Shown here piece after piece: positions 22,835 through 34,862 of a stretch of 64,000 nt of DNA (within the stretch, counting starts at the first letter, position 1; every line of letters starts with the position of its first letter). This DNA is from Prionace glauca (taxonomy: Eukaryota; Chordata; Chondrichthyes; Carcharhiniformes; Carcharhinidae), in assembly GCA_037974335.1 (NCBI GenBank), contig CM075760.1, forward strand, positions 57,627,812-57,691,811, given 5' to 3'. The position numbers and the translations under genes were made by a program. The notes beneath the pieces are model-generated. The model was given only the letters and a program-made list of their open reading frames with translations. It was not told the origin of the DNA and ran no database searches.

Positions 22835-24599
22835 CACCAAATGGCCACTGCAGGGGCGGCATGTATTCCATGGATCCCTTAATTGTCCTGAAAATAAATG
22901 GTTTGCTACTGGGTTCAGAGATTTGTTCAGAGTCAATCTGGAGTCGCATGTCGGTCAGGTTAAAGAAGGACGGCGGTGTTCTCGCCTAACGCCCTGAGGG
23001 ACATTGTTGAGTAAATTAATTTTCCATGTCAAACGATGAAAATTCACGATCACCATTATTGATATTAATTTTCAATCACGGGCTTTGTTAATTTAACGTT
23101 TACCAGTTTCAAATGTTAGAATTGAATCAATTGGTGTGGAAGATAAACGTGGCCCTCTGACTAATTAGCGGAATGATGTTCTCACATAGAACACTACAGC
23201 ACAAACAGGCCCTTCGGTCCACAATTTGCACCGATCACATCCCTACCTACCAGGCCATAGAACTATCTGTAACTCCAAATCCCATAGTTAACATGTCCAC
23301 TGTTTTCTCGACAAGGGATGTTATTTTCGAGACAATGCAACAATGACTGCATTGCGAAAGTACCACATTGGCTATAACATGTTTTAGGATAACTGGTGGT
23401 GCTGAAATATATTTGGTTCCAGTTTCCAGTTCTCCAAAATGCCTTAACTTTTAATGATTTATCTGATGATTTTACTGCTGATAATGAACACTATAAAGCG
23501 CTGAAAGTTTTTCTTAGTCTCCAACACTGACGTTACACAAAGTGTTGGTGTTTCATATGCCCTATTAAAACGTTTCCCCTTCTCTGTTCTGATCTTGATT
23601 AGTCCAATTTATTTTTCAATTACTTGAAATTGAGTTAAATAATGTGATCATCAGAATGAACTTCGAGCGGAAATCTGTGGTCTCAGTAGCATTTGCAGCA
23701 ACTGAATATTTTTCTACGCACACCCTTACACTCAGTTATTGTTTCTATGAGGCGTTACACGTAGATGTGAAACTGCCGTTAGAACCGGAAGTGCACCTGT
23801 AGCTGACTGAGGTAACTGGGACCGCAACTGCCAATCTCAGCTATGGCAGCAGCGAGGAGCTGCACCTCCCGAGCTAGCTGTTAAACTGACAACGGTGCAT
23901 TTTTTTTCCTCAAAGAAGATTCATTCGGGTAAATGTGACAGAATGAGCATTTCATTCATTGGAAGACTGATTTTGCAAGTTAAGTTCATAGTGAGAACGT
24001 AAGGTAAAAAAAACTCTGCTGAAAAAGTGCTAACTGAAAGTTGAGCAGAATTGTCCATAAGTCAAATTATAAACTTATAAATCCCTTTGAATTTGTGTAA
24101 TATTAATCCCAGATACTGAAAATCGTGCCTGAACTAAACAGTGATAAAAGATCCGTTATCTACAATATATTCCCTGCAAGTTATCAATGTGTGTCACAAT
24201 CTGTGTTCGCTATGTCGTACATACGACATCAGTGAATTTCAATCTATCGCTGTTAAATTAAAGCAATCCGAGTTTTCAGCAGTGCCAGTGATTACTGTAC
24301 GTTCAGTGTGTGAATCGCGGCATTGTGCATTGATGCCATTGAATGATACATGTTACTTCCTTCTAAATATCATTATCCCCTTTGAAATTTCAACCTTTGC
24401 AGTTTGTGCGATTAGATCAGTTACTGCCCGAATTTCAGGCATACCCTAGCGGCTGTACCCGACTCCAAACACTGAATGTTATGACACATGAGCGGGAGCA
24501 GAAGAAGGAGACACCGAGCCTCAATACGGGTAGAACCAGCGGTAACACATTGCCAGTGTCTGCAGTTTTCTAAGTACATACACGTCAAGACAAACGACA
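22835..24599. other. No gene; LINE tail remnant
   Basis: About 23184-23290 is a minus-strand CR1-B-like tail (CAGCACAAACAGGCCCTTCG). The rest is AT-rich with no signature. Confidence 0.5.
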
Positions 24600-25047
24600 A
24601 TGTGGTTGTTCGGTATCTGTGCCATGTTTGGAGCGTTTATTTCAGGTAATTAATTTGGGTGCAATTTTGAATAAACCGCGAACAGCACTTTGGTATCTAG
24701 TCACAGTTTAATGTTTGACTCTGCTTCCCATTAAATCCAGGTTTCAGTCAGGAATTCTCTGTCACCCAACACCCTCCAACAGTGATTAGGACAGAAGGAG
24801 GCATTTCAACTTTAAACTGCATCTACTTCACGACAGAAGATTCCTTCAATTTGTTCTGGGTCCGGCAATTCCCTGGGAGAGAACCACAAATACTAATTCG
24901 CAGATTTTCGGTTGGTTACGAAATTAAAGCAGATTTTGCTCGAAGCCGTTTCTCCTCTGGGCTGGACATTTCTAATGGAAGGTTTAGCTTAACCGTGTCC
25001 AAATTACAGCTCTCTGATACAGCCATGTACTACTGCGCGCTGACTCT
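24600..25047 (+). CDS. TCR delta/alpha-type V segment (V4), intact
   Basis: Leader exon 24600-24645 encodes MWLFGICAMFGAFIS with donor GTAATT. The V exon 24741-25047 follows AAATCCAG in phase 1: GFSQEFSVTQHPPTVIRTEG, STLNCIYFTTED (first Cys), FNLFWVRQFPG, DFARSRFSSGLDIS, LQLSDTAMYYCALT (second Cys). WVRQ in framework 2 is more usual of heavy chains and some delta V segments than of alpha. Frame, splice sites, Cys residues and RSS are all sound, so this V is probably functional. The closest relative in the window is the pseudogene at 12720, sharing FAxSRFS and the same CDR3 base length. Confidence 0.93.
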
Positions 25048-25086
25048 CACAGCGATATCAACCTGTTCAACACTCGTACAATAACT
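25048..25086 (+). promoter_or_regulatory. 23-spacer RSS of V4
   Basis: Heptamer CACAGCG (25048-25054), 23-bp spacer, nonamer ACAATAACT (25078-25086), 7 of 9 to consensus. Confidence 0.88.
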
Positions 25087-26370
25087 GGAGGATCTGTGAC
25101 ATAGAGCTTAGCTCTACATGCGGCTGGTCAGACTAACAATGAATGGAATATTAATGGATAAATGATGTGAGGCAATCGTCACAGGATAAACAGGACCGAG
25201 CTTTTCAGAAATATTTTCATTGCAACCAATATCGGGATCCTCATCGAACCAGCAACTGAAGCTGTTCTGTACAATGCATAGAGTTCGATATTCTTTTTCA
25301 CTAGTCAGCAATCCAAAGTCAAATCAAGATCTATTAGGCACTATATCAAGCGAAATGCTAAAGATGTTCTAAAGCGGTTGATTTTATATATGCTTTAATG
25401 AATAATGACGTTCCTTCGATTAAGCCAAGACTGGGTGAGTGTCGTTCAAATAAATTGAAAGTATTTCAAGGTGATTATGGAAGTTCAATTCACTGCGGTC
25501 AGATTTCCTGATTGGATGGTTGCTTTAGTGGACAGCAATGTTTTAGCAGTGAGCTTGCACATTCTCCCCGTCTCTGTAAGGGTTTCCGCCGGGTGTTCTG
25601 GCTTCCTCCACAGAGACGTACAGGCGCACAGCAGATCCTGGGGCATACACAGATACAGTGGATCACACAAAATTAGGGCCATTCACACAGAGATACTGGG
25701 GCATAAACATAAACAAGGGCACAAAAACATGCTATTAGGTTGATTGGTGTAACAAACTGTCTCTAAATTAGTCTTCCCTCAATCTTCCCCAATAGGCGTA
25801 GGCAAAGGCCATAGGTAGAGGAGGGCACTCATAATGTTAAAATGGCGGCGCGTTGGGCCGAAGGGCCTGTTTCCTGTGCTGTGTTGGTCTTTGTTCTTTG
25901 GATTAGCCATGGTAAACTGGACCCCCATTTTCCCAAGATTTACCATGCGTGGGGTTTCTGGGGCAGGGCGGGGCGAGGGCTCTTTCAGGGAGTTGTTGTA
26001 TTAGAAAGATGCTCTGTCAAAGTCGGTGCAGCCTCCATGGGACCAGCGCCCGTCCTTTGCTCTGTATGGCTTCTATGATTATATGAACGCCGTAATTGAC
26101 AGCTCAGCAAAGTCAAAAAACGTGATCAGCCGAACAGGTATTTCTGTCTCACTCAGACGGGGTACTTGCTCTGTGAAACATGACAATTTCTGTCAATATG
26201 GCTTTGGATGAAACGAAATGCTGTTGATTTGGGGGTAGTGTCTTCTGAGCTTTTAGCATGTTTATGTCGGCGCGTAACAACACATTGTTGTCACATATAC
26301 TGTTGCTGCCACATTGAATGAAAGAAGTCAAATGCTTTGAGTGATCACTTGCAGCAGGGTTCTGGGTTTT
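25087..26370. other. No gene; several repeat fragments
   Basis: About 25545-25625 is a SINE body fragment (+). About 25848-25902 is a CR1-C-like tail (+, GGGCCGAAGGGCCTGTTTCC then TCTTTGTTCTTTG). About 25985-26092 is a SINE-like 3' end (+). Nothing else is recognisable. Confidence 0.55.
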
Positions 26371-26442
26371 GGCTTCACTGGTGTAATGATGAGCACTCTG
26401 GACTTTGAATCCAGCGTGCCGCGTTCAAACCTCAGTTGAAAT
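26371..26442 (+). pseudogene. tRNA-Gln (TTG) pseudogene
   Basis: The anticodon arm is intact (CTCTGGACTTTGAATCCAG, anticodon TTG), with recognisable A and B boxes (GCGTTCAAACC). The acceptor stem has at least three mismatches and there is an extra base near the D arm. It is probably a dead tRNA or tRNA-derived remnant. Confidence 0.65.
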
Positions 26443-26832
26443 TTGTTTTGCTAAAACCGCCAATTGGTTTGCTGAAGGACATTGTATTTAAAATTCAGGA
26501 AAGTGGAATTTTAAATACTGAGGAAATCTCAGCAAATATCACCAAAATCACATTGCAGACGATGCAGTAAATGACTTTCCTGGTGTCATTGCATCATCCC
26601 CAGCGAACGATTGCACAAGAATGCAAAGTTGTTAGGGGCAGATATGCCACAGCGGGCAGAGGGTCCACCTACAAGTGGCACTCACTCACTCATCTGTCCC
26701 AATGTAAACAAGAGGTGGGATGATGTGAACAGTCTCTCCTCTGAAGTTACAACTCGGATTCAATGGCCAGAGTTCTAAACTTTATACAATTAAACTGACA
26801 GGACGCTGCCTAACGCATGAGGACTTTCTCCC
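26443..26832. other. No gene recognised
   Basis: No coding pattern, RSS or known repeat seen. Confidence 0.5.
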
Positions 26833-26868
<36 letters not shown>

Positions 26869-26940
26869 GATACACAAGCACACAATCACACACACACATA
26901 CACAAGCACATAATCATACACACATACACACACATACGCA
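26833..26940. repeat. (CA)n microsatellite
   Basis: A run of CACACA followed by imperfect CACATACACAAG units. Confidence 0.92.
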
Positions 26941-27310
26941 GCCTAAGAGCACATCTTTGGGGTGTGGAAGGAAACCGGAACACCCAGAATAGAGCCAACG
27001 TTTCGAGTCCAGATGACCCTTCATCAGAGCTAAGAACAAAGAGTATCAGCAGGCAGTCAAGAGAACAAATGGTATGATGGTCTTCATTGCGAAAGGACTT
27101 CATTGAAGGGATTGGGTGTTTCCCTGAAATTTTACGTGGCAACCAGAATATTACGTGCAGTTTTGGTGTCCTTATCAGACCAAGGATATCCTGGTTATGG
27201 AAGAGGAGTTTCACCAGGCTGATTCCTGGGATGGCATATTTGTCACATGACGAGAGATTAAATGAATTAGGATTGACTTCATTGAATTTACTGAAGTTGA
27301 AATGAGACAC
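26941..27310 (+). repeat. Fold-back arm and old CR1 fragment
   Basis: About 26991-27060 carries AGAGCCAACGTTTCGAGTCC, an arm of a dispersed fold-back repeat (R2). About 27078-27308 is an old CR1 piece (broken frames with VQFWCPYQTKDILVM). The same two elements recur just beyond the GPCR exon at 28395-28460 and 28440-28862. Confidence 0.65.
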
Positions 27311-27362
27311 AAATCAGGTCAGATGGACTAGAATGTTAAAATCATGTTTGATTTTGGTCTTT

Positions 27363-30300
27363 TCATCTCTTATATAATTTAACAATTAAAAACAGTGGAT
27401 ATTTCACCCCATTCTTTAATTCCTCTCTGAACTTGCTCTGGGGCCCTGCGTAAATGAAAGGGTTGATGCAGCAACTCAAGAGCTGAAGCATATACCCGTA
27501 TTCCTCCAGGACAAATGTAGACTGGCTGACATTAGCACCTGAGAAATAAGTCACCTTCGCTATTCGGACGTAAAGGATGGTGATAAAGAATATGAAATAT
27601 AAGATGATGAAACTGCCTGAAATGGCAAAGAGTAAAACAATAGATTTTCGCCTGTTTTCCAGCTCTGGGTCACTCTGTTTCTCTCCATTGTTTCCAGTCC
27701 GTAGTCTCTTACGAGCCCTACTGGCCGCTATAATGTGTCTTACAGTCAGAGCATTGAGTAGTAAAATTAGAATGAATGGGAGATAAGGGGTTAAAATACT
27801 CTGAATCCAGTCAAATGCAACCCATTCAGGTGCGGTATAAAAAGTTGATTTTACGCCGCAGAACCAGGGTACGTTGATAATTATGACCAAAGGTTCATAC
27901 ACAAAATATAAGAAAGAATTTTTGAAACAGCTCAGTATGGACACGATTGTTATGACCCGTGCAGATGTCTTCACAGTGCAGTATTTGATTTTCAGCTTCT
28001 GACAACAAATGGCTACAAATCGATCAAAGGTGAAAGCCACGGTTAACCAGGCGGAACTGTCTATTGCAGCATAATTGAGGACACAACGAAAACTGCACGC
28101 TGGCGTGATGGACAGAAAACTGAATGGAAAATAGATATCAGCAATCCTGTTCAATATCACAAAGCTGACAAGGAGCAGTAGATCAGTCGCCGCCATGGAA
28201 ACAAGATAGCAAGTGATGCATCTGGACAGACCACATCTTCCTCTTGACAAGATCACAATCACCACTAAGTTAGCTGTAATAAAGAACGACATAGAGATTG
28301 AGCAAGACTAAACAGAAATGCTGAAAGCCAAAAGCAAAATAGTGCAGGCTGCTGGAATCTGAAACGAAAAGATGACTGACAGCATCTGCGGGGAAAGAAT
28401 AGAGCCAATGTTTCGAGTCCAGGTGACACTTCATCATAGCTAAGATTGACTTCATTGAAGTTGAGACGAGAGGAAGGGGATCTGATGAGACTTACAAATT
28501 TCAAACAGAATTAGACAGGGTGGGTTCAGATAGAATATTCTCCATGGTAGGGGAGTCCAGAACTAGGGCTGTGAGGTTAAGAACTGAGGTGAGGAGAAAG
28601 TTCTTCACAGGAGAACGTTGAATGTGTGGCAAGCACTACAATAGTAAGCAGTAGAGGCCAAAACATCGTGTGAGTTCAGGAAGAAATGTATAGCTCGTGT
28701 TTCTAAAGGGATCTGGGGATAGAGCAAGAAGGTGGGACGACAATGTCGATTCTGATGATCAGCCACAATCAGAATGAATAGTGGAGCAGGCTCGCCAGGT
28801 AAATTGGTCTACTCCTGCTTCTCTTTCTATGTTACTTTTCTGTATTTCTATGTTGTGGAAACGACTTAATGATGCAGGCATCTGATATTGTGTAATGTGG
28901 CAGGACTGATTCGTAGCATCATAGTAAATGCTTCTCCTGCAGAAGCCATGTGGTTGAATTAGTCAGAAAATAAATCAACCTAAATGAAGCCGATAACATT
29001 GTCATCATGGGAAAAACTGGATAATTTGTGTTGGCTAATTAGTTTAAAGCATAGTGCCAGAAATAACAGATGGAAACAAGCAAGAAACAATCAAGAAAAT
29101 CAACAAGAATGAATGCTATTGAAAATCAAAAACTCAGCGAGAAATATTCACCCAATCTTGCTATTTAACTAAAGGAATACATAGTGTCATAAGAAGGGCT
29201 TCGAATGCTGTAAAAAAATGTGGAAAGTCTGAGGATTGGTAGCGTTTAATAAAACAGTAATGTAACAATGTAAAATTGGTCTTTCTCGTAAACTTTGTGC
29301 AGCAAATGGATTAATGATGTCTTTCAACCGTTGTGCAGAATTTGGCGTGACCATAACTGTATCTTTGCATTATATCGCCCATTTAAAGGGGGAAATACTG
29401 AAATTTGTGGCAGAACAGTTAAGGGTGGCTATGCTTGTTCCTTTTATGAGAGTGTCGTCTATGATGAGTAGCTGACTACATTTTGTCGATATTTTCCGGA
29501 GTTCGGATGAATAGGGTTTAATCTCATTAAAATATTCAGTGTTCTGAAGGACATTGACAGGAAAGAAACTGACAGGCGTTTACAGTGGCTGGAGAATCTA
29601 CAGTATGGGGGCACAGATTACAATTAACAGGACGATCATTTACTTCTGCAGTGACAATAAATATTTCCATTAAGGAGCAGTAAAACATTGTAATATTCTA
29701 ATGGAGACGACAATGCCAGCAACATCATTTCAATAAATAAATTCATGATATTCTTTTGGCATAATTTAATGGTTCAATAATCAGTACACAATTAATTATC
29801 TGTGGAAAATGCTGTCAACAAAGAACAACACAGCACGGGAAACAGGCCCTTCGGCCCAACGAGCCCGTGCCGCCGTCCCGTTGTCTCAGTGACCTATTCA
29901 TGATTTTAGTCTACGCCTAATGTGCGAGGATCAGGGAGGTCCAATATAGGGACAATTTGTTACCCAATCAATCAGCCTAAAAGCACATCCCCGGGATGTG
30001 GGAGGAAACCGGAGCACCCGGAGAAAACCCACGAAACCATGGGGACAACGCGCAAACTCCCACGGACACAGGCCCAAATCCAAGTGTCCGCATAGCAACA
30101 GAGATAGTCTCTGAGCTGTCATGTTGCCCTTGAGATGGTCCAGTTTAAGCACACCGACGACATGAAGCAGTAGGCAACTCCCGAAGCAACATCCAAGAGC
30201 AGCCCACCACAACCTGCCGCATGCATGCCCCTTGCTGGACTTAAATGCCTGTGGAGACAAAAACTTCATTATTAAACAGGCAAAGACTCTACATCCCTGA

Positions 30301-32938
30301 GGCAAAAACGGAATCCCAAGCCTACAATGTTTAGTAAGGCCTGCTATATCCCCCTATATGTAGACCGCTCATGTGGCTGTCCAAGTGACTCTTAAACAGC
30401 CCTAGCGTGCCTGCTTCCACCACCTTACTCGGCAGTGCATTCCACATCCCCACTACCCTTTGCGTGAAAAACTGCCCTCTAATATTTGTCTTATACCTAG
30501 CCCCCCTCACCCTAAGCCTGTGACCCCTCGTTCTATCCATTTCTAATAGCGGAAAAAGCTTACCACCATTTACTCTATCTATCCCCTTCATAATCTTATA
30601 AATCTCTATTAGATCCCCCCTCAGCCGACGTCTCTCAAGGGAAAACAGCCCAAGTTCGTTCAATCTTTCCTCGTAAGACAGCCCTTCCATACCAGGCAAC
30701 ATCCTGGTAAATCTCCTCTGCACTCTCCCCAGGATCTCTACATCCTTCCCCTTTAGGGCGGCACGGTAGCACAGTGGTTAGCACTGCTGCTTCACAGCTC
30801 CAGGGTCCTGGGTTCGATTCCCGGCTCGGGTCACTGCCTGTGTGGAGTTTGCACATTCTCCTCGTGTCTGCGTGGGTTTTCTCCGGGTGCTCCGGTTTTC
30901 TCCCACAGTCCAAAGATGTGCAGGTTAGGTTCATTGGCTATGCTAAAAAAAAAAAATTGCCCTTTAGTGTACTGGGATATGTAGGTTAGAGGGATTAGCA
31001 GGTAAATGTGTAGGGATATGGGGATAGGGTCTGGGTGGGATTGTGTTCGGTGCAGACTCGATGGGCCGAAGGGCCTGTTTCTGCACTGTAGGGTTCTAGG
31101 GTTCTATGGTTCTATGGTAGTGCGGCGACCAGAACTGGACGCAGTACTCCAGGTGAGGCCTAACCAACGTTCTATACAACTGCAACATCAGACTCCTACT
31201 CTTATATTCTATACCCCTTCCCATGAAGGCTAACATACCATACGCTTTCCTCATCACATTCTGCACCTGCACCGACATCTTCAGGGACTTGTGCACTTCC
31301 ACCCCCAGGTCTCTCTGCGTATCTATACTCCGGATAGTTCTACCTTTTATCGTATAACTCCCCTCCACATTATTCCGGCCAAAGTGCATCACCTCGCATT
31401 TCTCCGGATTAAATTCCATTTGCCATCTATCTGCCCAATCTACCAGCCTGTCTATGTCCTATTGCATTGCCATGCACTGCTCCTCAGTACCTGCCAATCC
31501 AACCATCTTAGTGTCATCAGCAAATTTGCTGATCACACCACCTACCCCCTCTTCCAAGTCATTAATATATACTACAAATAGAAGAGGTCCTAGTACCGAG
31601 CCCTGCGGAACACCACTGATGACAGACCTCCAATTGGAAAAGGAGCCTTCCACTACTACCCGCTGTCTCCTCCTCCCAAGCCAGTTCTCCACCCATCTAC
31701 ATACCTGGCTTTGTATCCCATGAGCCTTCACCTTTTCTATCAGCCTACCATGAGAGACTTTGTCAAACGCCTTACTGAAATCCATATAGACAACATCAAC
31801 GGCTTGTCCTTCGTCAACCGTTTTTGTCACCTCTTCAAAAAATTCCATAGATTCGTAAGGCACGGCCTCCCTGTAACGAAGCCATGCTGCGTATCCCTGA
31901 TCAGATTGCAGCGCTCCAGATGTTCATACATCCTATCCTTGAGGATCCTCTCCATTATCTTGCCTATAACTGAAGTCAAGCTCACCGGCCTATTGTTCCC
32001 TGGGTTATCCCTCTGACCCTTTTTAAACAACGATACTACATTTGCAATCCGCCAATCCTCTGGGACCTCACCTGTGTCCAAAGAAGAGACAAAGATTTGC
32101 GTCAGAGGCCCAGCAATTTCATCCCTCACCTCCCTTAGCAGCCTGGGATAGATGCCATCTGTCACGTAACTATCTAACACACTTTCATATTGTGCGAACA
32201 GTGTGACAATTAACTCACATGACGAGGGTAAGCTTCCGATAATTCACACAGGGCAGCATTAACAACACAGTAAGTTAAAATTACTTCGTTTTCACGTGCG
32301 ACGATTTGTCAAAGACATGTTTTCAAATCACAATGGATGTACTTTCACAACGAAATCATAGTTTGGTTATTTCCCTGGAGCTTGGATGTGAGTAACATAT
32401 TGACATTTAATGTAAACTGGCGTGATAATGTAGCGATTACATGGCAGTATCATCGACTCTAACATAATATAAATGCATGTACTTTGATGACAATGTACTA
32501 TTCTAGCCAAGGTAATTGTGCTAGTAGATTGAATAAATAAGTAGGCTAGCTGCATATACTGCTTGTCATCCTTACGGTAATTCACTCACAATACCACTAA
32601 GACACTGGGGAAAATAAGTCACACTGTGATAACACAGTTAATGTTCAAACATGCTTACAACGTATCTAACACAACAGAACTACAATTACACTGTGTGAAC
32701 AGTCTGATAAGTCACACAAAATAGCAGTTTAATGACAGAACACAACCAGACATTCACTTTGAAGAAAACTGCAGAGGAAGATAGGAAAATATAATGAAAG
32801 AGACACATCGTTTAGAAGAGCAATCAATACATCAACACATTCCCCAAAATAACGCCATAATACTTAACCTGGAACTCCGATAGCGGCAAGGACAGGATAA
32901 TAAACGGCATACTGCAATCCTTGTGGTGTTCCGTGCAT
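27363..32938 (-). CDS. GPR139-like class A GPCR, two exons, intact
   Basis: Exon 1 (32938-32869, 70 bp) encodes MHGTPQGLQYAVYYPVLAAI then GVP, with donor GTTAAG. Exon 2 (28273-27363) follows TTTATTACAG in phase 1 and reads ANLVVIVILSRGRCG. Together they encode 326 residues. Seven hydrophobic segments are visible. Conserved marks: TM1 Asn (PANLV), TM2 Asp (SMAATDLLL), a TM3 Cys (TPAC), the DRF version of DRY (TFDRFVAICC), an extracellular-loop Cys (VPWFCG), and NPFIY in TM7. TM6 lacks the usual C-W-x-P. The family is related to GPR139; the ligand here is unknown. The 4.6-kb intron holds a CR1-C copy and a SINE. The open frame and splice sites suggest a working gene, nested among TCR V segments and opposite to most of them. 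Confidence 0.9.
28305..28862 (+). repeat. Fold-back arm and old CR1 3' end
   Basis: About 28305-28450 is an R2 arm (CTGCTGGAATCTGAAACG, then AGAGCCAATGTTTCGAGTCC). About 28440-28862 is a decayed CR1 3' end finishing CTACTCCTGCTTCTC. It lies in the intron of the GPCR gene. Confidence 0.65.
28863..29818. other. No gene recognised (intron)
   Basis: AT-rich intronic sequence of the GPR139-like gene, with no element that I can name. Confidence 0.5.
29819..32195 (-). mobile_element. CR1-C LINE, 5'-truncated, with nested SINE
   Basis: Minus-strand CR1-clade LINE. RT coding is visible as [51 protein letters not shown] and SKFADDTKM (catalytic FADD kept). It ends with VQFWSPHYHR and RRNFFTQ-type C-terminal motifs (here IRGQFFTQRVVGMWNALP). 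A long 3' region of about 540 bp ends in a TTCTTTG repeat. The frame is broken into at least four pieces: an in-frame stop between the 31827-32180 and 31459-31863 frames, a stop near 31455, and the SINE at 30757-31117. The endonuclease domain is missing. It sits in the intron of the GPR139-like gene. Confidence 0.9.
30757..31117 (+). mobile_element. tRNA-headed SINE, full length
   Basis: Starts GGGCGGCACGGTAGCACAGT, has B box GGTTCGATTCC, and ends GGGCCGAAGGGCCTGTTTC with TTCTATGG repeats. It is inserted into the CR1-C ORF region, whose coding resumes on both sides. It is one of the best-kept copies in the window. Confidence 0.93.
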
Positions 32939-33251
32939 TGCTAACAGAATCTCTCAACACGTTGTTTATTCCAGTCAATACTTGTCAGATTTATACGCGA
33001 TGTCAGCCTCCAGGGACATCATTAACTTGTTTGGATGTTTTAAACTTTATTGGGGTTTAGTGCAGCTGCCGTCAGACTTGTACTTGATGAAAGGGAAGAT
33101 CGATTCCATGGAAGTAGCGGACCTGGTTATATTTGAAATTTAAAGTCCATTGTGGAATCGCATTGACTTCTCTAAAAATGTAATGAAAATTAAAGCAGAT
33201 GATTGAGTCATGAAAATGTGAATGAACCCTCGAGTCTGAAGCATTAGGTTA

Positions 33252-33452
33252 GGGGGCGGCACGACACGACAGCACCACAGTGGTTAGCACTGCTGCTTCA
33301 CAGCTCTAGGGACCTGGGTTCGATTCCTGACTCAGGTCACTGTCTTTGTGGAGTCTGCACATTCTTCTATTGTCTGCGTGGGTTTCCTCCAGGTGCTTCG
33401 CTTTCCTCCCATAGTCTAAAGATGTGTGGGTTAGGTTGATTGGCCATGCTAT
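33252..33452 (+). mobile_element. tRNA-headed SINE, 5' part
   Basis: tRNA-like head with a small internal duplication (CACGACACGACAGCACC) and body up to GATTGGCCATGC. The 3' half is missing. Confidence 0.85.
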
Positions 33453-33509
33453 TTTCTTGCCCAATCTTAACTGAATCTGGTATTTCCTGGGGATAATTAT
33501 TTGCTCTGA

Positions 33510-34860
33510 CTTGGGCCTCAAAATTAATTCATTAAAATCAGAAGTCCTGAATATTGAGGGAACAATGAGGGGCAAATACGAGATAATGCATTTTGGAATG
33601 TCTAATATAGATAGGAAATATACAGTAAATAGCAGAACTCTTAAGAGTATTGATAGACAGAGGGGTCTGTGTGTAGAGGTACACAGGTCACTGAAAGTGG
33701 CAACGCAGGTGGAGAATGTACTCATGAAGGCATATGGCATGCTTGCCTTCATCTACCGGGGCTTTGAATTTAAATATTGGCAAGTCAGGTTGCAGCTTTG
33801 TAGAACCTTAGTTGAGCCACAGTTGGAATCTAGTGTTCAATTCTGATGGCTACACGACCAGAAGGATGTAGAGACTTTGGAGACGGTACAGAAAAGATTT
33901 ACTAGGATGTGGCCTGGCATGGAGTGCATTATCTCCGAGGAGATGTTGGATAAACTTGGCTTGTTCTGATTGGAAGACAGGGTTTGAGGGGAGACGTAGG
34001 GAGTAGGGAGGTCTTGCTGCAGCTGTATAGGGCATTGGTGAGGCCGCAGCTGGAGTACTGTGTGCAGTTTTGGGCGCCGCACCTGCGCAAGGATGTTTTG
34101 GCCCTGGAGGGAGTGCAGAGGAGGTTTACTCGGCTGATACCGGAGTTGAGGGGATTGAGCTATGAGGAGAGGCTGAATAAACTAGGCTTGTACTCGTTAG
34201 AGTTTAGAAGAATGAGGGGAGATCTCATTGAGACGTATAAGATGATGAATGGGATGGATAGGATAGAGGTGGAGAGACTGTTCCCGCTCAAAAAAGACAG
34301 TAGGACTAGGGGGCACAGCCTCAAGATAAAGGGGGGGCGGTTTAGAACAGAGTTGAGGAGGAACTTCTTCACTCAAAGGGTGGTGAATCTCTGGAATTCT
34401 CTGCCCGTTGAAGTGGTGGAGGCTGCCTCGCTAAATATTTTTAAGAAACGGGTTGATGGGTTTTTGATAAGAGAAGGGATTAAGGGTTATGGGGAGAGGG
34501 CGGGAAGGTGGAGCTGAGTCACGACAGATCAGCCATGATCTTATTGAATGGCGGGGCAGGCTCGAAGGGCCAGATGGCCTACTCCTGCTCCTATTTCTTA
34601 TGTTCTTATGTTCTTATGTGATAGAAGCCTACAACATTATGAGAGGCGTGGACAGAATGGATGTCGGAAGCTTTTTATCCCAGAACGGAGGAGTCAATTA
34701 CGAGGGTTTAAGGAGCGAGGGGCAATTATTTAAGGAGATGTACGAGGCACGTTTTTACACAGAGAGTGGTAGTCGCCTGGAACTCGCTGCTGGGGGGGCC
34801 GGGGGAAGGGTTGTGGTGGAAGCGGATACGATAGTGAGTTCTCAGGGGCGTCTTGACAAT
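33510..34860 (+). mobile_element. Old CR1 LINE split by a younger CR1-A
   Basis: Left part (33510-33996) reads GKYEIMHFGMSNIDRKY, VHRSLKVATQVENVLMKAYG and FTRMWPGMEC. Right part (34619-34860) continues with VIEAYNIMRGVDRMDV and degenerate C-terminal sequence. The missing middle is replaced by the CR1-A fragment, so coding is collinear across the insertion. Several stops mark it as old. Confidence 0.8.
33997..34618 (+). mobile_element. CR1-A LINE 3' fragment, nested
   Basis: Open for 177 codons: EVLLQLYRALVRPQLEYCVQ, RRFTRLIPELRGLSYEE, RRNFFTQRVVNLWNSLP, REGIKGYGERAGRWS. Ends in the TTCTTATG repeat. It is well preserved, hence young relative to its host element. Confidence 0.9.
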
Positions 34861-34862
34861 TA

